From Cyprinodon diabolis (Eukaryota; Chordata; Actinopteri; Cyprinodontiformes; Cyprinodontidae), in the NCBI GenBank assembly GCA_030533445.1, contig CM060070.1, forward strand, positions 31,048,001 through 31,112,000: DNA of 64,000 nucleotides, read 5' to 3'. Below, in pieces: positions 13,377 through 23,771 of this stretch; positions within the stretch are counted from its first letter, which is position 1, and every line of letters begins with the position of its first letter. The notes beneath the pieces are model-generated. The model did not search any database. It saw only the letters and a list, made by a program, of their open reading frames with translations, and was not told the origin of the DNA. Made by a program: the position numbers and the translations under genes.

Positions 13377-16300
13377 GTGAGACATCTTTAAAAAAAACAA
13401 AAAATTGTTGATAAAGGTTGTATACCCACTATCTGCAACTTTAGCTTTAGATGCAAAAACACTACAAAGTTTTACAGCTAAACACAACCATAAAACCAGA
13501 TACTTTAAAGGTATATAGGACGATCTGTTATTTCCGGGTGGATCATCTAAATAAGTGGTCCTCCTAATTGTCAATTATTCTGGTGATAAGTTTATGTAAT
13601 GCCGTCCAACGTGCTCGCCCCGTTAGTTATCTTTTTCTGCGCTTGCACACTTTCAGGTGTGTGTGTGGTTAGCTACAGTTTCAGACAGTCATTGAAGTTC
13701 ACCTTTCTCACCGAGGTTTGATTTGAAATGCTTGAGGGTCGTAAGAGAAAGAGTATCTATGAAGTGTATTAGAAGAAAAGAAAGGCCTCAGAAGAGACAG
13801 ATATATTCCGAAATGCTTTGCGCGGAGAGCTCCCCTCGCAAAGCATTGTGGGATTTGCTTTCACAGAGACCCGCTGCCGCCATAGGCTGTCACTACCCAA
13901 CAGCGGCGACTAATAACAAAGATGGCAGGCTCCACACAGTGGAGGAGGAGTTACATGACCAACGGGGAGCAAACAGTAGTGATCATCTGTCCGAACGGTC
14001 AGTTAACTAAGTTCGCTATTAAGTCCAATATATAGCCCCCGCTCTATATAGTGATTGAGGGATTTAGGGGTTGGGTGGACGTTTGGACACAGTTAGCTTG
14101 TATGATCTATGAGAACTGCAACTTTTAAAAAGAGCGTGCACGAAGTGAAACTGGCTCATGCAGGCTTTCACACACGTTTAATAGTCTTTGAACGGGTACA
14201 GGATTGTGCATTTGCATTTTTCTTAAGTGGAGAGGGCGAATCTTTTAAAAAATTTGTGAAAATCCTCCAAAATACCTTTAATGTGTTTATCTGGATTAAA
14301 TGTGACCAACACACAGTTTATTATTTATTTACGTCTATTATTTATGAAATAATAGACGTAAATAGCACTTTTAATGTCTTGGAATAGATAAACAGACCCC
14401 ACCTGGTTGGATTTAGGTCTTGACCATTTCACTCCTGCTGGAAGGATTTTTGAAGTTGCGACTTAATAGAAATGCACTACTTTCTTTATATATTTCGTGT
14501 GTACAGTTTTAATGGCCAATCGTTTAAAAACAAGTTTGAAAAAACGTATTGTTTTAGGCGGTTTAAATGGGGAAGCTACTTTCTTTAGACCATCCACATT
14601 GAAAATAATGCATACAGTCATTATGGCACCCACCTCAAAAAAACAGTCAGCATAAACAGACTTACATCATGGCCTGTATCAGTGCCTCTCACTATGCCAG
14701 ACACACACCCACAGCTTGGAGTTAGTTTAACACTTACTCATGCTGAGCCCACAACAGTTGCTGAAGCACAGCGTGCTCCTTCACAGGCTACAGACACAGC
14801 ACCGTACAACATCTTCAACTGCAGCAGGGATGTTCGCCTGTGGAACGGCAAATAATTCATGCTGCTGTTCGTGGATATGTACGGTTTATTGATTTTTTTT
14901 TTTTGTTTGTGTAAATGTTCAACCCTTCAGTATAGGTTTTATATAATTCAGATTTCTGTTGTTCAAAATATTTCTTTTTTAGTTTATAGTGCTGTAGGCG
15001 GCCATAAATCATGTGACCCAGGAGGAAAGCAGGTGTCCGGCTGAGTAAGAAAGAGATGTTTGTGTAAAAGGTGGTTTGACTGCTTTGAAAGAAAAATTGA
15101 AATAAATGAATAGATTTTGTATTTGCAATTATCTGTAGAGGTTAGCAATGTTAAATAGCATTTTCTGTATTCCTCAGAATCTGCTGGTGAGGATTCTCAG
15201 TCATCCAGTTCATAGTCATTTGAAAGAAGTTAAAAAAAACAATCTACTGGACTTTGTTTCCAAGTTTGAAGAGGTTTTGCTTCCCATCAATTGAGCTTTT
15301 TCAATTCAAAATGTCAGAATTAGCGTTAAGTTCGAGGCTTTATTGATTGGACCAAAACAAAGCCTTGTTTTGGTCCAATCTGCGTCCGGTTTAATTTGCA
15401 TATTTTCTAAGCCAAAGTGTTTTGGGCCACTCTATAAAGCCTCGAACTTAACGCTAATTCTGACATTTTAGCTCAACATTTCCCAAACAAAAACTTTTTA
15501 AAGCACAGAGGGGGTCAGTGATAAAAACAGTCAATGTCGAGGCAGCATTTTCAGTTTCTGATGAAGTTAGCTCTGATCAGTTTGTCCTTTCTTATTTTTT
15601 CAACAACACGTCTGTTCATGGCAGGGACTAACTGACACTGGATTCCTCTCCACTGATTTGGGAGCGAAAGAACCAGATCCATCAAAGTCCAAAATGACCA
15701 CTGAACACATGAACGTCTAGCTCTCTGAAACAGAAAGAACAGCCAACATTCCTCAGTTAAAATGCTTCTGCTCAAGGAAGGTGAAATTCGTCTGGTTCCA
15801 GTCTCCGCTGTAGGGTTTTCTTTTACCGTTAGCTTTTAACATTGCAGTTTGTCATCCAGCTGGCTCCGCTGTTCTATTATTTCATAAAAATATTACCTTT
15901 TCTAGAGGTTTGCACTTCGTTTTATGTTTATAGTTTTTTTATGATTTTATAATTTTTTTGAATGCTTCAAATGCGTTATTCTTTTCTTTTTAGCTGGTGG
16001 TTTGCACTCACTTTCATTTATTCAAATCTTCCCTTCCCAGACTCACTTTTCCTTTCTTATCCCAACAGGCGGGCAGTGAGCGAAGAGACGAAGACGAAGA
16101 GGGGAAATGCAGAGGAGTCAAGGAGCAGGGGAACCGAAACCGAGCCCGGGAGTACCTGGAGTACTTCCAGAGAGGGGCGCACTGGAGCAGCAGCTGCAGC
16201 ACGCCAGAGCTCAGGGAACTGCCCACACACCTGCACTTTAATCATGGTAACGGTAGCACCCCCAGCAATGGGACTCCTGCTGGCCCCGGAGAGTACTACT

Positions 16301-19300
16301 CCCCCCTGGCCCTGGCCTTGTCACAGCCCCATGCACAAGAGCCAGAGGAAGAGGATGAGGATGAAGAGGAAGATGAAGAGGCAGTTAAGGGCAATGGAGT
16401 CAACCTGGGGTCCTCATACTATCCTTCATCTCAAAACGGCCACTTCTACCTCCCCTCCGAGTCTCGGCAGGAGACAGAAGTGGAGGACGGCTGTAGGGAG
16501 GTGAGGGAGGGAGGTTCTGCCAGCGCCCTGCTACAACAAATGATGGACTCCATTGAGAGGCAGAAGAGGCGTGCAGCAGCCGGGGAGGAGCAGGGAGACG
16601 GGGACGACCCCGACATGGAATTTTACTTGAATTATTTTAGCAGCACGCAGCACGAAGACGCAGCTTCCGCTTCGCTTATGCACGGTGTGCCGTCGCTGTG
16701 GATGTCACGAGGCAACGCAGGCCAGCACACGGCGGTGGGAGAGAGGGTGGGCGAGGAGAGAGGAAACGGAACCGGAGGAGGTGGAGGGGAAAGAAAGATG
16801 CGCTCTAAGGCCTTTCAGAAGTGCCCCATATGCTCGAAGGTCATTCAAGGTGCAGGCAAGCTACCGCGCCATATCAGAACACACACAGGAGAGAAACCCT
16901 ATGAATGCGCCATCTGCAAAGTGCGCTTTACCAGGTAAGCCCATTTAATGAAGGGACTACCTCATGTCACATGTGCTAATAGTCTTGGACAAACGACCTA
17001 GTGGAGGGAGATACCACAGGGCCAAGAGCTGGAGAATTAGCGCTAACCACCTTAACTTTGCATTAGGCAGTGCAGTTTGTGTCCACGTTTACCTTGATCA
17101 TGGATTGACAAGGTACTAAACAGATTTCCTACTAATGTAACATCACAGGGCTGTGAGGGAGGGGGCCGGAGTGTTATAAAGGTCAGTTTTATGCTGGCAG
17201 CCCTCATGACAAAGTCCTGGAATTTTAACTTCGGGGTCCTATAAAAGAAGGCTGTGCCATGAATGTGTTATCTTGTGAAAGGTGGCCATAAAAGAATGTA
17301 TTCTGATACACAGGGGGACTGCAGGCCCTGGATGGCGTTCTGATACAGTAATGTGAACTTTTGATCTGCTGTTATGCTGCTTATTGCCCACAGCAGAGTA
17401 TTTACATAACCCCCTCCTCTGTCACTCCTTCACTTCTCAAATAAAATCTGCTGCGTGTCCTTTGGAAACAGATAGACGTGGCTTATCTGCATCTATGCGT
17501 CAGGTTTTCCCTTTTTGGGAAGGCTTGCTCTTTCCTACAAATAATTACTTAAATCAATTAATAAGTTGGTTTGTTTTAAAAATAGATGCTACCATCTCAA
17601 CATATCAAAAACCCCTTTTAGCAAGAGGAAAACTGTTCTTAATTTACTCTCCTTCTAAATTTAACCAACTGGGGAAGGGGGGGGGGCATTGTGATCTTAA
17701 TCCTGTTTGATCAGGGTTAAGGGTTTGCCTTGCACAGTGTTAAATCACTGCTATCCTTTAAATAATTCAACTCTGTCAGTGGGCCATTTTGTTCAAATTT
17801 TGCAGCCTCATTAAGAGTGTTTCCTCTTCATCTTTGTTTGTTAATGTTTTCATGTCTGGGTCACAGATGTGCAAAGGTTACTGTGGCTTTAATCAGCTGC
17901 CTGTATCACAGCTAATATAATAACTTATAAGACATTTTCCCTGTTTGAGTGTGTGTGCTTGTGAGTAGGCGGGTTCAGTTGGAGTTGTCCTAACAGCAGC
18001 ACTTATTTGTCCTGGAGTGTAGGAAGGTTAGACGATTTAAGAGCTTGAAAGCTAGAGGGAGGTAGTAAAGGCTAAAGGGGGGACCGAAGGACAAGAGTCA
18101 GAGGAAGGCCAAGGCAGCCTGATAAGTTCAGTGAGTAGTGCATCGCTGCAATGATATGTCCCAAAATGTTATTCAATTGGACATTAAAACATTATTTAGC
18201 GCTTAGCATGTTTAGCTTTAGTAAATGTAAAAATGTTTCCCCTAAAGAAGAGGAAAACTAATCTGAGTTTTCTGAAAGGCCAAGATTTGCGATCCTGGAT
18301 GGTTGCTGACAGACGGGTCCAGAAGGATAAAAGAGAGAAACCTTGATTGAATTCCATTCAGCCTCACTGTTTAGGGGAATGCAGACGTGTCTGGTCTAGA
18401 GCTGCCCTTTAATATACCACCAGTGTTTGGTGAGAGCAATATTGTAATCAAAAGGACTGTTTGGAAGGTAGGGTTTAGTATAAAGTACAATACTTGATTA
18501 TCCTGCATGACAGCAATGTATTTTGTCTGTTGGATAGACTTTCCGGGCTTTTGATGCCTGGACTAGTATATATTTGTGGATGAGATGCTGAAGATCAAAG
18601 AGTGATGTGAGAGTTGTCAGTAAAACCTTCTATCACTTATATCTGGTCGGTTCACAAATGAGAAAAACTGCAGATTTTCCTGTTTCCCACTAAATGGTTG
18701 CTCTTCCAGGCCAATCAAGTTGGTTTTACTAAAATAAAAAATCCACTCTGTTCATGGATTGGTTTTACGTTCAGAATCTATGTGGTGTTAGGAAACTCTA
18801 AAAAATGGCTACTCTTAGGCCCTGATCTTCGGAAGGTTTGGTCTCTTATATCAGATGAAATGTGTTTGTTTTCAAAGACAGTGCAGAGTGATTTGCGTTT
18901 TCAATGCAGCAGAGAGCATTTTTTCTGCGTCATATTCTAATGACCAAACTGCAAAAATTCACGGGTGGAGGATATGCAAATGTAAACATTTACAACCTGC
19001 AGAGCATTTTTCCAAATCAGAAACTGAACTGCGGCCACAGTTTTGGGTCTCTTTAGTGCTTCTTAAATTCAGTTGCAAACTGACATGTAAAGATATCTGC
19101 AGTCATTCTGGCCCCTGAGGAGGAATCGCTACAAATCGCATGTAAATATATTTGGACCATCAAAAGTAACAATAGTAAAAAGTATATTAAAAAGAAAAAA
19201 CATATACGTAGGTTGGAACAGATTGATGCTGCAGGATGGCAGACAATCTATGTAGAATTAACACCAAAATGTAAACAATGACTGAATCTAAATATTGTGG

Positions 19301-21802
19301 CATGTTTATAAAAATAGAAAATCACAGCAGCCTGCAAAGAGACATGGTGGGGGCTGAGGGGATGACAGTGTACATCTTTTCACTACAGGGATTGTCTTCA
19401 CCCTTAATTAAATAAAACATAACCGTACATGAAGCTGTACAAGTTTTTTTTCTACTTTTATTCATAGCACTTTTAATAGGCTCTAAGATGCACAATAACT
19501 ATTATTTAGTATCTCCATCTCTATGGGCCGGATTTATCAAGATCCAATTTTGCGTGCAGTAATTTGCGCTCGCAAACTGGAATTTTGCGCGAGGGGCTGA
19601 ACCATGGTTTGCGGGTGATTTAACAAGAGCGATTGCGTAACTGGTGGCAGGTGCAAAACTGCTGGAGACACCCTATTTAAATGATGGTTTTGCGCGTTTT
19701 GTGGTTTGCGGCATGGCGAGTTTGGACAGCAGAAGGCGCAAAAGGAAATTCGACCCCATGGAAATGGAGGTGTTGGTGGATGAAGCCAACAAACATTTAA
19801 GTGAGCTACAGCAAAGAAGTGTGCCAGTCACACAGAGGAACGCTTTATGTGAACAAATCTGTAATAAAGTAAACGCTGTTGGTGAAACCTTGCGAACAGT
19901 GGATGAAGTAAAAAGAAGATGCCAGGATATTAGAAGGCGAACCAAAGAAAAACTGGCATATAACAAAACATCTGCGAACAAAAGAGGAGGGGGCACAGTA
20001 GATGAGATGCCTCTGACCAGCATTGAGGAACAAGTACAGCTGACGCTCTGTGAGGAGCAAATCACTGGGATTGCAGCTCCAAAATGGCAATACTGGATAA
20101 ACGATATGTTTTGATGACCGTTTCCTCGTTCATTCCAAAAATATTCACACGGAGTGAAAAAATGCGTTCTCTGCGTCTCCTTGCTTCATTTCGATGTCTC
20201 CTTCTTGCGACAATAACCGCTGCCATGTGTGCGCAATTACGCATACAGACCATTTGCACCTTCTTTTGAAACGTGTTAAATATAGAGTCAGATACCGTTA
20301 GCAAAATCGCTTTCAGGTTTGATAAATCACTTTGCGAGTGCTAAATTAATATATTTACATGTTCTCCTCCCACAAGACGCACTTTTGCGTGTAAACGCCC
20401 CATTTTGCATATTCATAGCAGAAAAAGTACTAAATGGATCAGAGGCGCTATTTAGCACGTTTTAAAGACCAAATCCTTTTAGCACGCTGTTGATAGATCA
20501 GTTTGTACATTTTTTAGCGTGCGCAGTGAAATAGCTCACGTTTTTATACACGCAAACCTTTGATAGATCCGGCCCTATGGCTTTGAATCTCAACTTTCTT
20601 CTATGGACACTTTCAAACTGCAATCTGCTCATTTTAATGGACAGAATCAAATCAGTTTTAGATCACCCACAACACGCCTACTTATTGCATGTACTAAAAA
20701 AACTCTTATGTGCAGTTTAGCGCGTCCTATTCTAAATCTTTGTGTTTTTTTTACTTCCTTTTTGATTTTTCAGTTTAAGAGCTGCAAAAAAAATCTTCTA
20801 ATTCAGGTCAACATTTGGAGCACATCTATGCTGAATAAATCTGTTGTTTTTTATGTTTTACTTTGCCCATAATATTATTGTACAAGTCCTCATTTAAAAT
20901 ATAAATTAGGCCTCATCAATAGGATAACCTAAACTTCTTTCTTCTTGATTAATTTGAAGACATGATTATGGTTTTGTCCTGTTTAAAGCTCCAACATTGT
21001 ACAGATCTCTTGAGACTATGTATCCAGAGGACCTGTGTTAATGTGCAATCAAGCTCTGGTGTGTGGTCACACAGATACAGATGTAAAGTTTATGACTTCT
21101 CCTCAGCTGGACTTACAACCCTCACAGACCTGGAGGAGAGCCAATATGTGACAATTAAAAGAAAAGGAAATCATTCAAAGCCTATTAAGATGATCTTTGC
21201 AAACGTGAAATTTAGTAATAAATTTGGTGATAATTATTCACTAATGCATAAACCAAATAGTGAAGCTGGCGGTTTTAACACGCCGCACTCAGACAAAAGT
21301 GAGCTGTTTGCTTTGAATGTTAGACATTTTCTTTGTGTATTCTTAAGCCTTGTTTGTCTTTCCTCCTCTCAGGCAGGACAAGCTCAAAGTTCATATGCGA
21401 AAGCATACAGGAGAGAAGCCTTACCTGTGTACACAATGTGGAGCCGCCTTCGCTCACAACTATGACCTGAAGAACCACATGCGTGTCCACACTGGCCTCC
21501 GTCCCTATCAGTGCTCAAGCTGCTTTAAGACATTTGTGCGTTCAGATCACCTGCACCGCCACCTTAAGAAGGACGGCTGCAATGGCATCCCCTCCCGCCG
21601 GGGCAGAAAACCACGGGTGAGAGAACCGGGGCTCCTGGAAGCCCCCCAGAGCCTTCTGAGCCCCAGCCCCGAAACTGGGCCCGGACCTTGCACCATCAGG
21701 GGACGGCGGCGCTCCGACGCATCCGCAGAGATGGAGGCTGCTGCTGAGGAGCACAAACACAGTCCTCAGCTGCAGAAGCTGGGGGGAGAGACAGGACCCT
21801 GA
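12891..21802 (+). CDS. zbtb7a: ZBTB7A (LRF/Pokemon) BTB-zinc finger repressor, full coding span (3 coding exons)
   Basis: The coding exons 12891-13376, 16069-16934 and 21373-21802 join in frame (intron phases 0 and 2) to 593 residues; mammalian ZBTB7A is about 580. Order of parts: glycine/arginine-rich N-terminus (1-35), BTB/POZ domain (about 38-155), a linker with the REYLEYFQ motif (189-196) and an acidic run (253-266), four C2H2-type fingers (414-520; the last is C2HC), then a basic RRGRKPRVR tail (526-534). Family knowledge: BTB dimerisation and corepressor recruitment, DNA binding through the fingers, nuclear repressor of lineage genes and fetal globin. The linker and fingers fit ZBTB7A better than ZBTB7B or ZBTB7C. 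The Met at 12891 is the first ATG in the open frame and lies ahead of the conserved GIPFP motif. An extra intron separates BTB from linker. Confidence 0.93.
13505..14281. mobile_element. TTAA-flanked MITE, Kolobok/T2-like, copy 1
   Basis: TTAA at 13505-13508 and 14278-14281 flank inverted ends AGGTATATAGGACGAT (left) and, read from the right, AGGTATTTTGGAGGAT. TTAA duplications with termini of the TTAAAGG type are the hallmark of T2-MITEs and Kolobok transposons; piggyBac also uses TTAA but with different ends. No transposase is present. Both ends match the 310-bp element at 61269-61578 in reverse orientation, while the middle part (about 13.65-14.12 kb) is absent there. Confidence 0.75.
13811..13853. 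promoter_or_regulatory. Palindrome with ZNF143-like site inside the MITE
   Basis: AATGCTTTGCG (13812-13822) and its exact reverse complement (13837-13847) form an 11-bp stem with a 14-nt loop. The right arm extends so that the minus strand reads TCCCACAATGCTTTGCG (13853-13837), a close match to the ZNF143 consensus. YY1-like words GCCGCCAT (about 13877) and AAGATGGC (about 13919) follow. Promoter activity is inference. Confidence 0.45.
14327..14363. repeat. Perfect 17-bp inverted repeat, 3-nt loop
   Basis: ATTTACGTCTATTATTT is followed by ATG and then by its exact reverse complement. It lies 46 bp outside the TTAA end of the MITE and is a strong cruciform or hairpin candidate. Confidence 0.9.
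15178..15307. repeat. Fragment of a common fish dispersed repeat
   Basis: The stretch GGTGAGGATTCTCAGTCATC through TCCAAGTTTGAAGAGGTTTT resembles, from memory, a widespread fish repeat that normally continues with CTTCTCATCCAA-AAGCTTCTTCAG. Here the homology ends at about 15307, where the hairpin MITE begins. The class of the repeat is not certain. Confidence 0.45.
15308..15469. mobile_element. 162-bp hairpin MITE
   Basis: Positions 15308-15343 and 15434-15469 are perfect 36-bp inverted repeats (ends AAAATGTCAGAATTAGCG). A second perfect 16-bp inverted repeat (15345-15360 with 15365-15380, 4-nt loop) lies immediately inside the left arm. Perfect arms suggest a young insertion. I found no convincing target site duplication, so the superfamily is unknown. 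Confidence 0.8.
16069..16934 (+). CDS. zbtb7a: zbtb7a coding exon 2: linker, zinc finger 1 and start of zinc finger 2
   Basis: This exon encodes residues 163-451. The acceptor CCCAACAG precedes GCG (phase 0), and the donor ACCAG|GTAAGC splits an Arg codon (phase 2). It contains the REYLEYFQ motif shared with ZBTB7A, an acidic Glu/Asp run (253-266), the [14 protein letters not shown] helix, and the [13 protein letters not shown] segment matching the MDYYLKYFSG segment of the mammalian protein. The conserved [13 protein letters not shown] start of finger 1 follows (Cys414, Cys417, His430, His434), then the Cys pair of finger 2 (442, 445). The long open frame upstream of 16069 is intronic. Confidence 0.93.
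19713..20114 (+). CDS. Myb/SANT-like protein of a Harbinger transposon (truncated)
   Basis: This is an open frame of 133 residues from ATG 19713 (no earlier in-frame ATG). [13 protein letters not shown] is basic. A NAIF1/Harbinger-type Myb-SANT-like domain follows at about residues 13-85, with the pattern [13 protein letters not shown], then [16 protein letters not shown] in the recognition helix. In intact Harbingers this protein binds the element ends and helps import the transposase. Here the frame seems to cross a deletion junction near 20070-20076: its last 13 residues are read antisense through the transposase start, so the natural C-terminus is missing. It lies in the sense orientation inside a zbtb7a intron. 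Whether it is expressed is unknown. Confidence 0.7.
   Translation: MASLDSRRRKRKFDPMEMEVLVDEANKHLSELQQRSVPVTQRNALCEQICNKVNAVGETLRTVDEVKRRCQDIRRRTKEKLAYNKTSANKRGGGTVDEMPLTSIEEQVQLTLCEEQITGIAAPKWQYWINDMF
20062..20226 (-). pseudogene. Harbinger transposase, N-terminal remnant
   Basis: Read on the minus strand, the frame begins at a Met (20226) with [20 protein letters not shown] and continues through [15 protein letters not shown] to [11 protein letters not shown]. This is the typical start of fish Harbinger transposases. Similarity stops at about 20075, and the frame runs into antisense Myb-ORF sequence and a stop. Roughly 50 residues remain; the whole catalytic domain is deleted. Confidence 0.7.
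21373..21802 (+). CDS. zbtb7a: zbtb7a coding exon 3: zinc fingers 2-4 and C-terminal tail
   Basis: The first G completes the split Arg codon, then [11 protein letters not shown] closes finger 2. Finger 3 has Cys470, Cys473, His486 and His490. Finger 4 has Cys498, Cys501, His514 and a final Cys520 in place of the second His, as in mammalian ZBTB7[11 protein letters not shown] is a basic nuclear-localisation or AT-hook-like segment. The tail to residue 593 is Pro/Ser/Glu-rich and poorly conserved. The stop codon is the TGA at 21800-21802. Confidence 0.95.
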
Positions 21803-23490
21803 GCCTGCAGGGGACCACCAGAACGCTGCTGGACGCCACAGTTGCTCTGCACGGCATGTGAGACAGGCCAGTGGACAGAGAAGACAAAAAAATAAACATG
21901 CAAAGGCAATTTAAAAAGACAAAACAACTAACTATTCCTCTATAAACCAAATCAGGGTGTCACAGATCTCTAATCTTTATATTTCTCTCTCCTTTTACTT
22001 TAGGAATTGGAATAGACTTGCAAGCACTTAATTTGTTTTATTTGTTAAAGAGGAAAGAACGCTTCAAATCATCCACCCGTGACATCCACTTTCTGGGCTT
22101 TATCTCTTTATATTAGACTCTCTTTTTCTTTTTTTTTTACATCAGCATATGCAGTTAGGCAAGTGTATGATAGATATAAAGAAACACCAAACAACTATGC
22201 AGTTGATTTAAATTTTTATTGGTTTTGTCCTCACAGCCTTCAAGCTCTGAGAGAGGTGACTGTCACGCACCTTCTGGCTGCTGTACCAGTGAAGCCAGGA
22301 CAAATCCTCCCAGCAGCAACTCTATTTTTTTTCTATTCTTTCGCAGCTTTGAGATGTACAGTTACCATAGAAACAACATTTCCACAATATGGTATATGCA
22401 AGGAAAACTCACCAATGTTTTGATGCAAGACCGTTTTTATTCCGTCTTAATTGTTCCAGAAAGAATCAGGCGAGGGGTTGATTGAAGTGTTACTTACTCT
22501 AAAAAAAAATGTTGTTTTTTTTTTTGTTTTTTTGTTATTGTTTTTTGTAATCGGTGGTTTGTCTTCTTGAAAAATGAGTTATGCTTGAGTTGAATCCACT
22601 TTAGTGGGAGCTCATCGTTCGCAGGAAGAGTATGGCGAGGGGTTGAGGGTGTGTGTTTTTGAAGCACTACCGTTCTTAATGTATCTGTCGGCTTAACTAC
22701 ATGGCCTCCTGTCCCTCACAGCCCTGCAATGTCAGAGTTTGTTTGACCTGTTGATTTTGTCTTAATTCTTTATCTTTTTTTTTTTTTGTTCCTTTGGGTA
22801 CTCGACACTTTATAATTGTATATGTGTGTATATAGCAGATGCTGATATGGCATTGGCCCTTCTCTCACTGAGGTGTACTCACTAATTTTTCCTTTTTGGC
22901 TTGATGTTAGTTTTCTCAGACACAGTTGAAGTTTTGGGGTGAAAGAAACAAAGCTGTGTGAATGTTCAATTTCAAAAAACAAACAAGCAAAAAAAAAAGA
23001 AGAAAAGAATATATAAAAAAGTCAGCTAATTGTCAGAAACTTAAAACTTGACATGTACAGTTCCCGCCCAGTGGATAAGAACGTTTAATGAATGAATGTG
23101 CTTAACTTTCTACATTTTTGGGGGGGGTTTTTTGGGAGTGTAACCTTGTGTGACAAGGTGTGGCTGCAGGTTAAACGAATGGCAGGGAGCAAGGTAGAAA
23201 GAGTACGAAGAAGACATATGTGAGCACCTTTTTTTTCTACGTTTGCACAGCTTTACTAAAGATATCCAACAATACAGGAGAGGCTTATATATAAAGGAAT
23301 CTGGGTTGTTGTTCAGGAGAGAGGGAGATTGAGATTAGATGCGTGTATGACGGTTATTCCGCTTCTTTCTTTGCTCCAGGGACCATACAACCATAAGGCA
23401 ACCTGTGATGAAGAGAGCAATAAATACCTGTCCAAGTTGGGAGGCCAGATACCCCAGCTGCAGCTGGTTGATGGGGGAGGGGGACAAGTT

Positions 23491-23508
23491 GGGGGGGGGG
23501 GGGGGGGG
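23491..23508. repeat. (G)18 homopolymer
   Basis: Eighteen consecutive G follow two shorter G-runs (GGGGGAGGGGGA), a strong G-quadruplex candidate downstream of zbtb7a. Confidence 0.95.
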
Positions 23509-23740
23509 ACTCACAATGTCTGTTGCATTCCAAAAAAATAATCTCCCCCAGCTCAGCCACGTTTCCAGCCCGGGAGGGGATCAAATCAGACCTTTTTTTT
23601 TCTCTCCCTCTCTCTGCCTATCCTCTAATGCCCCTGAACCAGCCTGGAGGAGATATTATTATTATTATATTAGAGCCGGGACGCCTGGTGCTGGTAGTTT
23701 ACTGTACGAGTGAGTTTACATGTACATGTGTTGTGAACGT

Positions 23741-23771
23741 GCGTGTGTGTGTGTGTGTGTCTGTGTGTGTG
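23741..23771. repeat. (GT)n microsatellite
   Basis: A run of GT dinucleotides with one C interruption. Confidence 0.9.

Larger units (their letters stand above)
13377..16068 (+). other. zbtb7a: zbtb7a intron 2 (BTB to linker)
   Basis: The 2.7-kb intron has GTGAGA donor and CCCAACAG acceptor, phase 0. It is packed with mobile DNA: a 777-bp TTAA-flanked MITE, a 17-bp perfect palindrome, a fragment of a common fish dispersed repeat and a 162-bp hairpin MITE. The remainder (about 14.4-15.17 kb and 15.47-16.0 kb) shows nothing recognisable. A minus-strand ORF at 15551-15775 (74 aa) could not be assigned. Confidence 0.8.
19525..20575. mobile_element. Harbinger (PIF/Harbinger) deletion derivative
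   Basis: The ends are inverted: GGGCCGGATTTATCAA at the left and, read from the right, GGGCCGGATCTATCAA. They are flanked by TAT at 19522-19524 and 20576-20578, a 3-bp duplication as expected for this superfamily, although the usual one is TWA. Inside are a Myb-like ORF on the plus strand and the first part of a Harbinger transposase on the minus strand, arranged tail to tail. The catalytic DDE part is gone, so the 1.05-kb copy cannot move by itself. Confidence 0.82.
16935..21372 (+). other. zbtb7a: zbtb7a intron 3
   Basis: The 4.4-kb intron interrupts finger 2 just after its FTR motif, a position I recall as conserved in ZBTB7 genes. The donor is GTAAGC and the acceptor TCCTCCTCTCAG. It carries the Harbinger derivative at 19525-20575. 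The rest (about 16.94-19.5 kb and 20.58-21.37 kb) is AT-rich with no recognised exon or repeat. Confidence 0.85.

Noticed and set aside
15551..15775. Minus-strand 74-residue ORF in zbtb7a intron 2
   Set aside because: Possibly a decayed transposon piece, but no motif or ends could be identified.
15997..16068. Open frame upstream of zbtb7a coding exon 2
   Set aside because: It is the polypyrimidine tract and intron end; a clear CAG acceptor at 16066-16068 starts the exon in the right phase.
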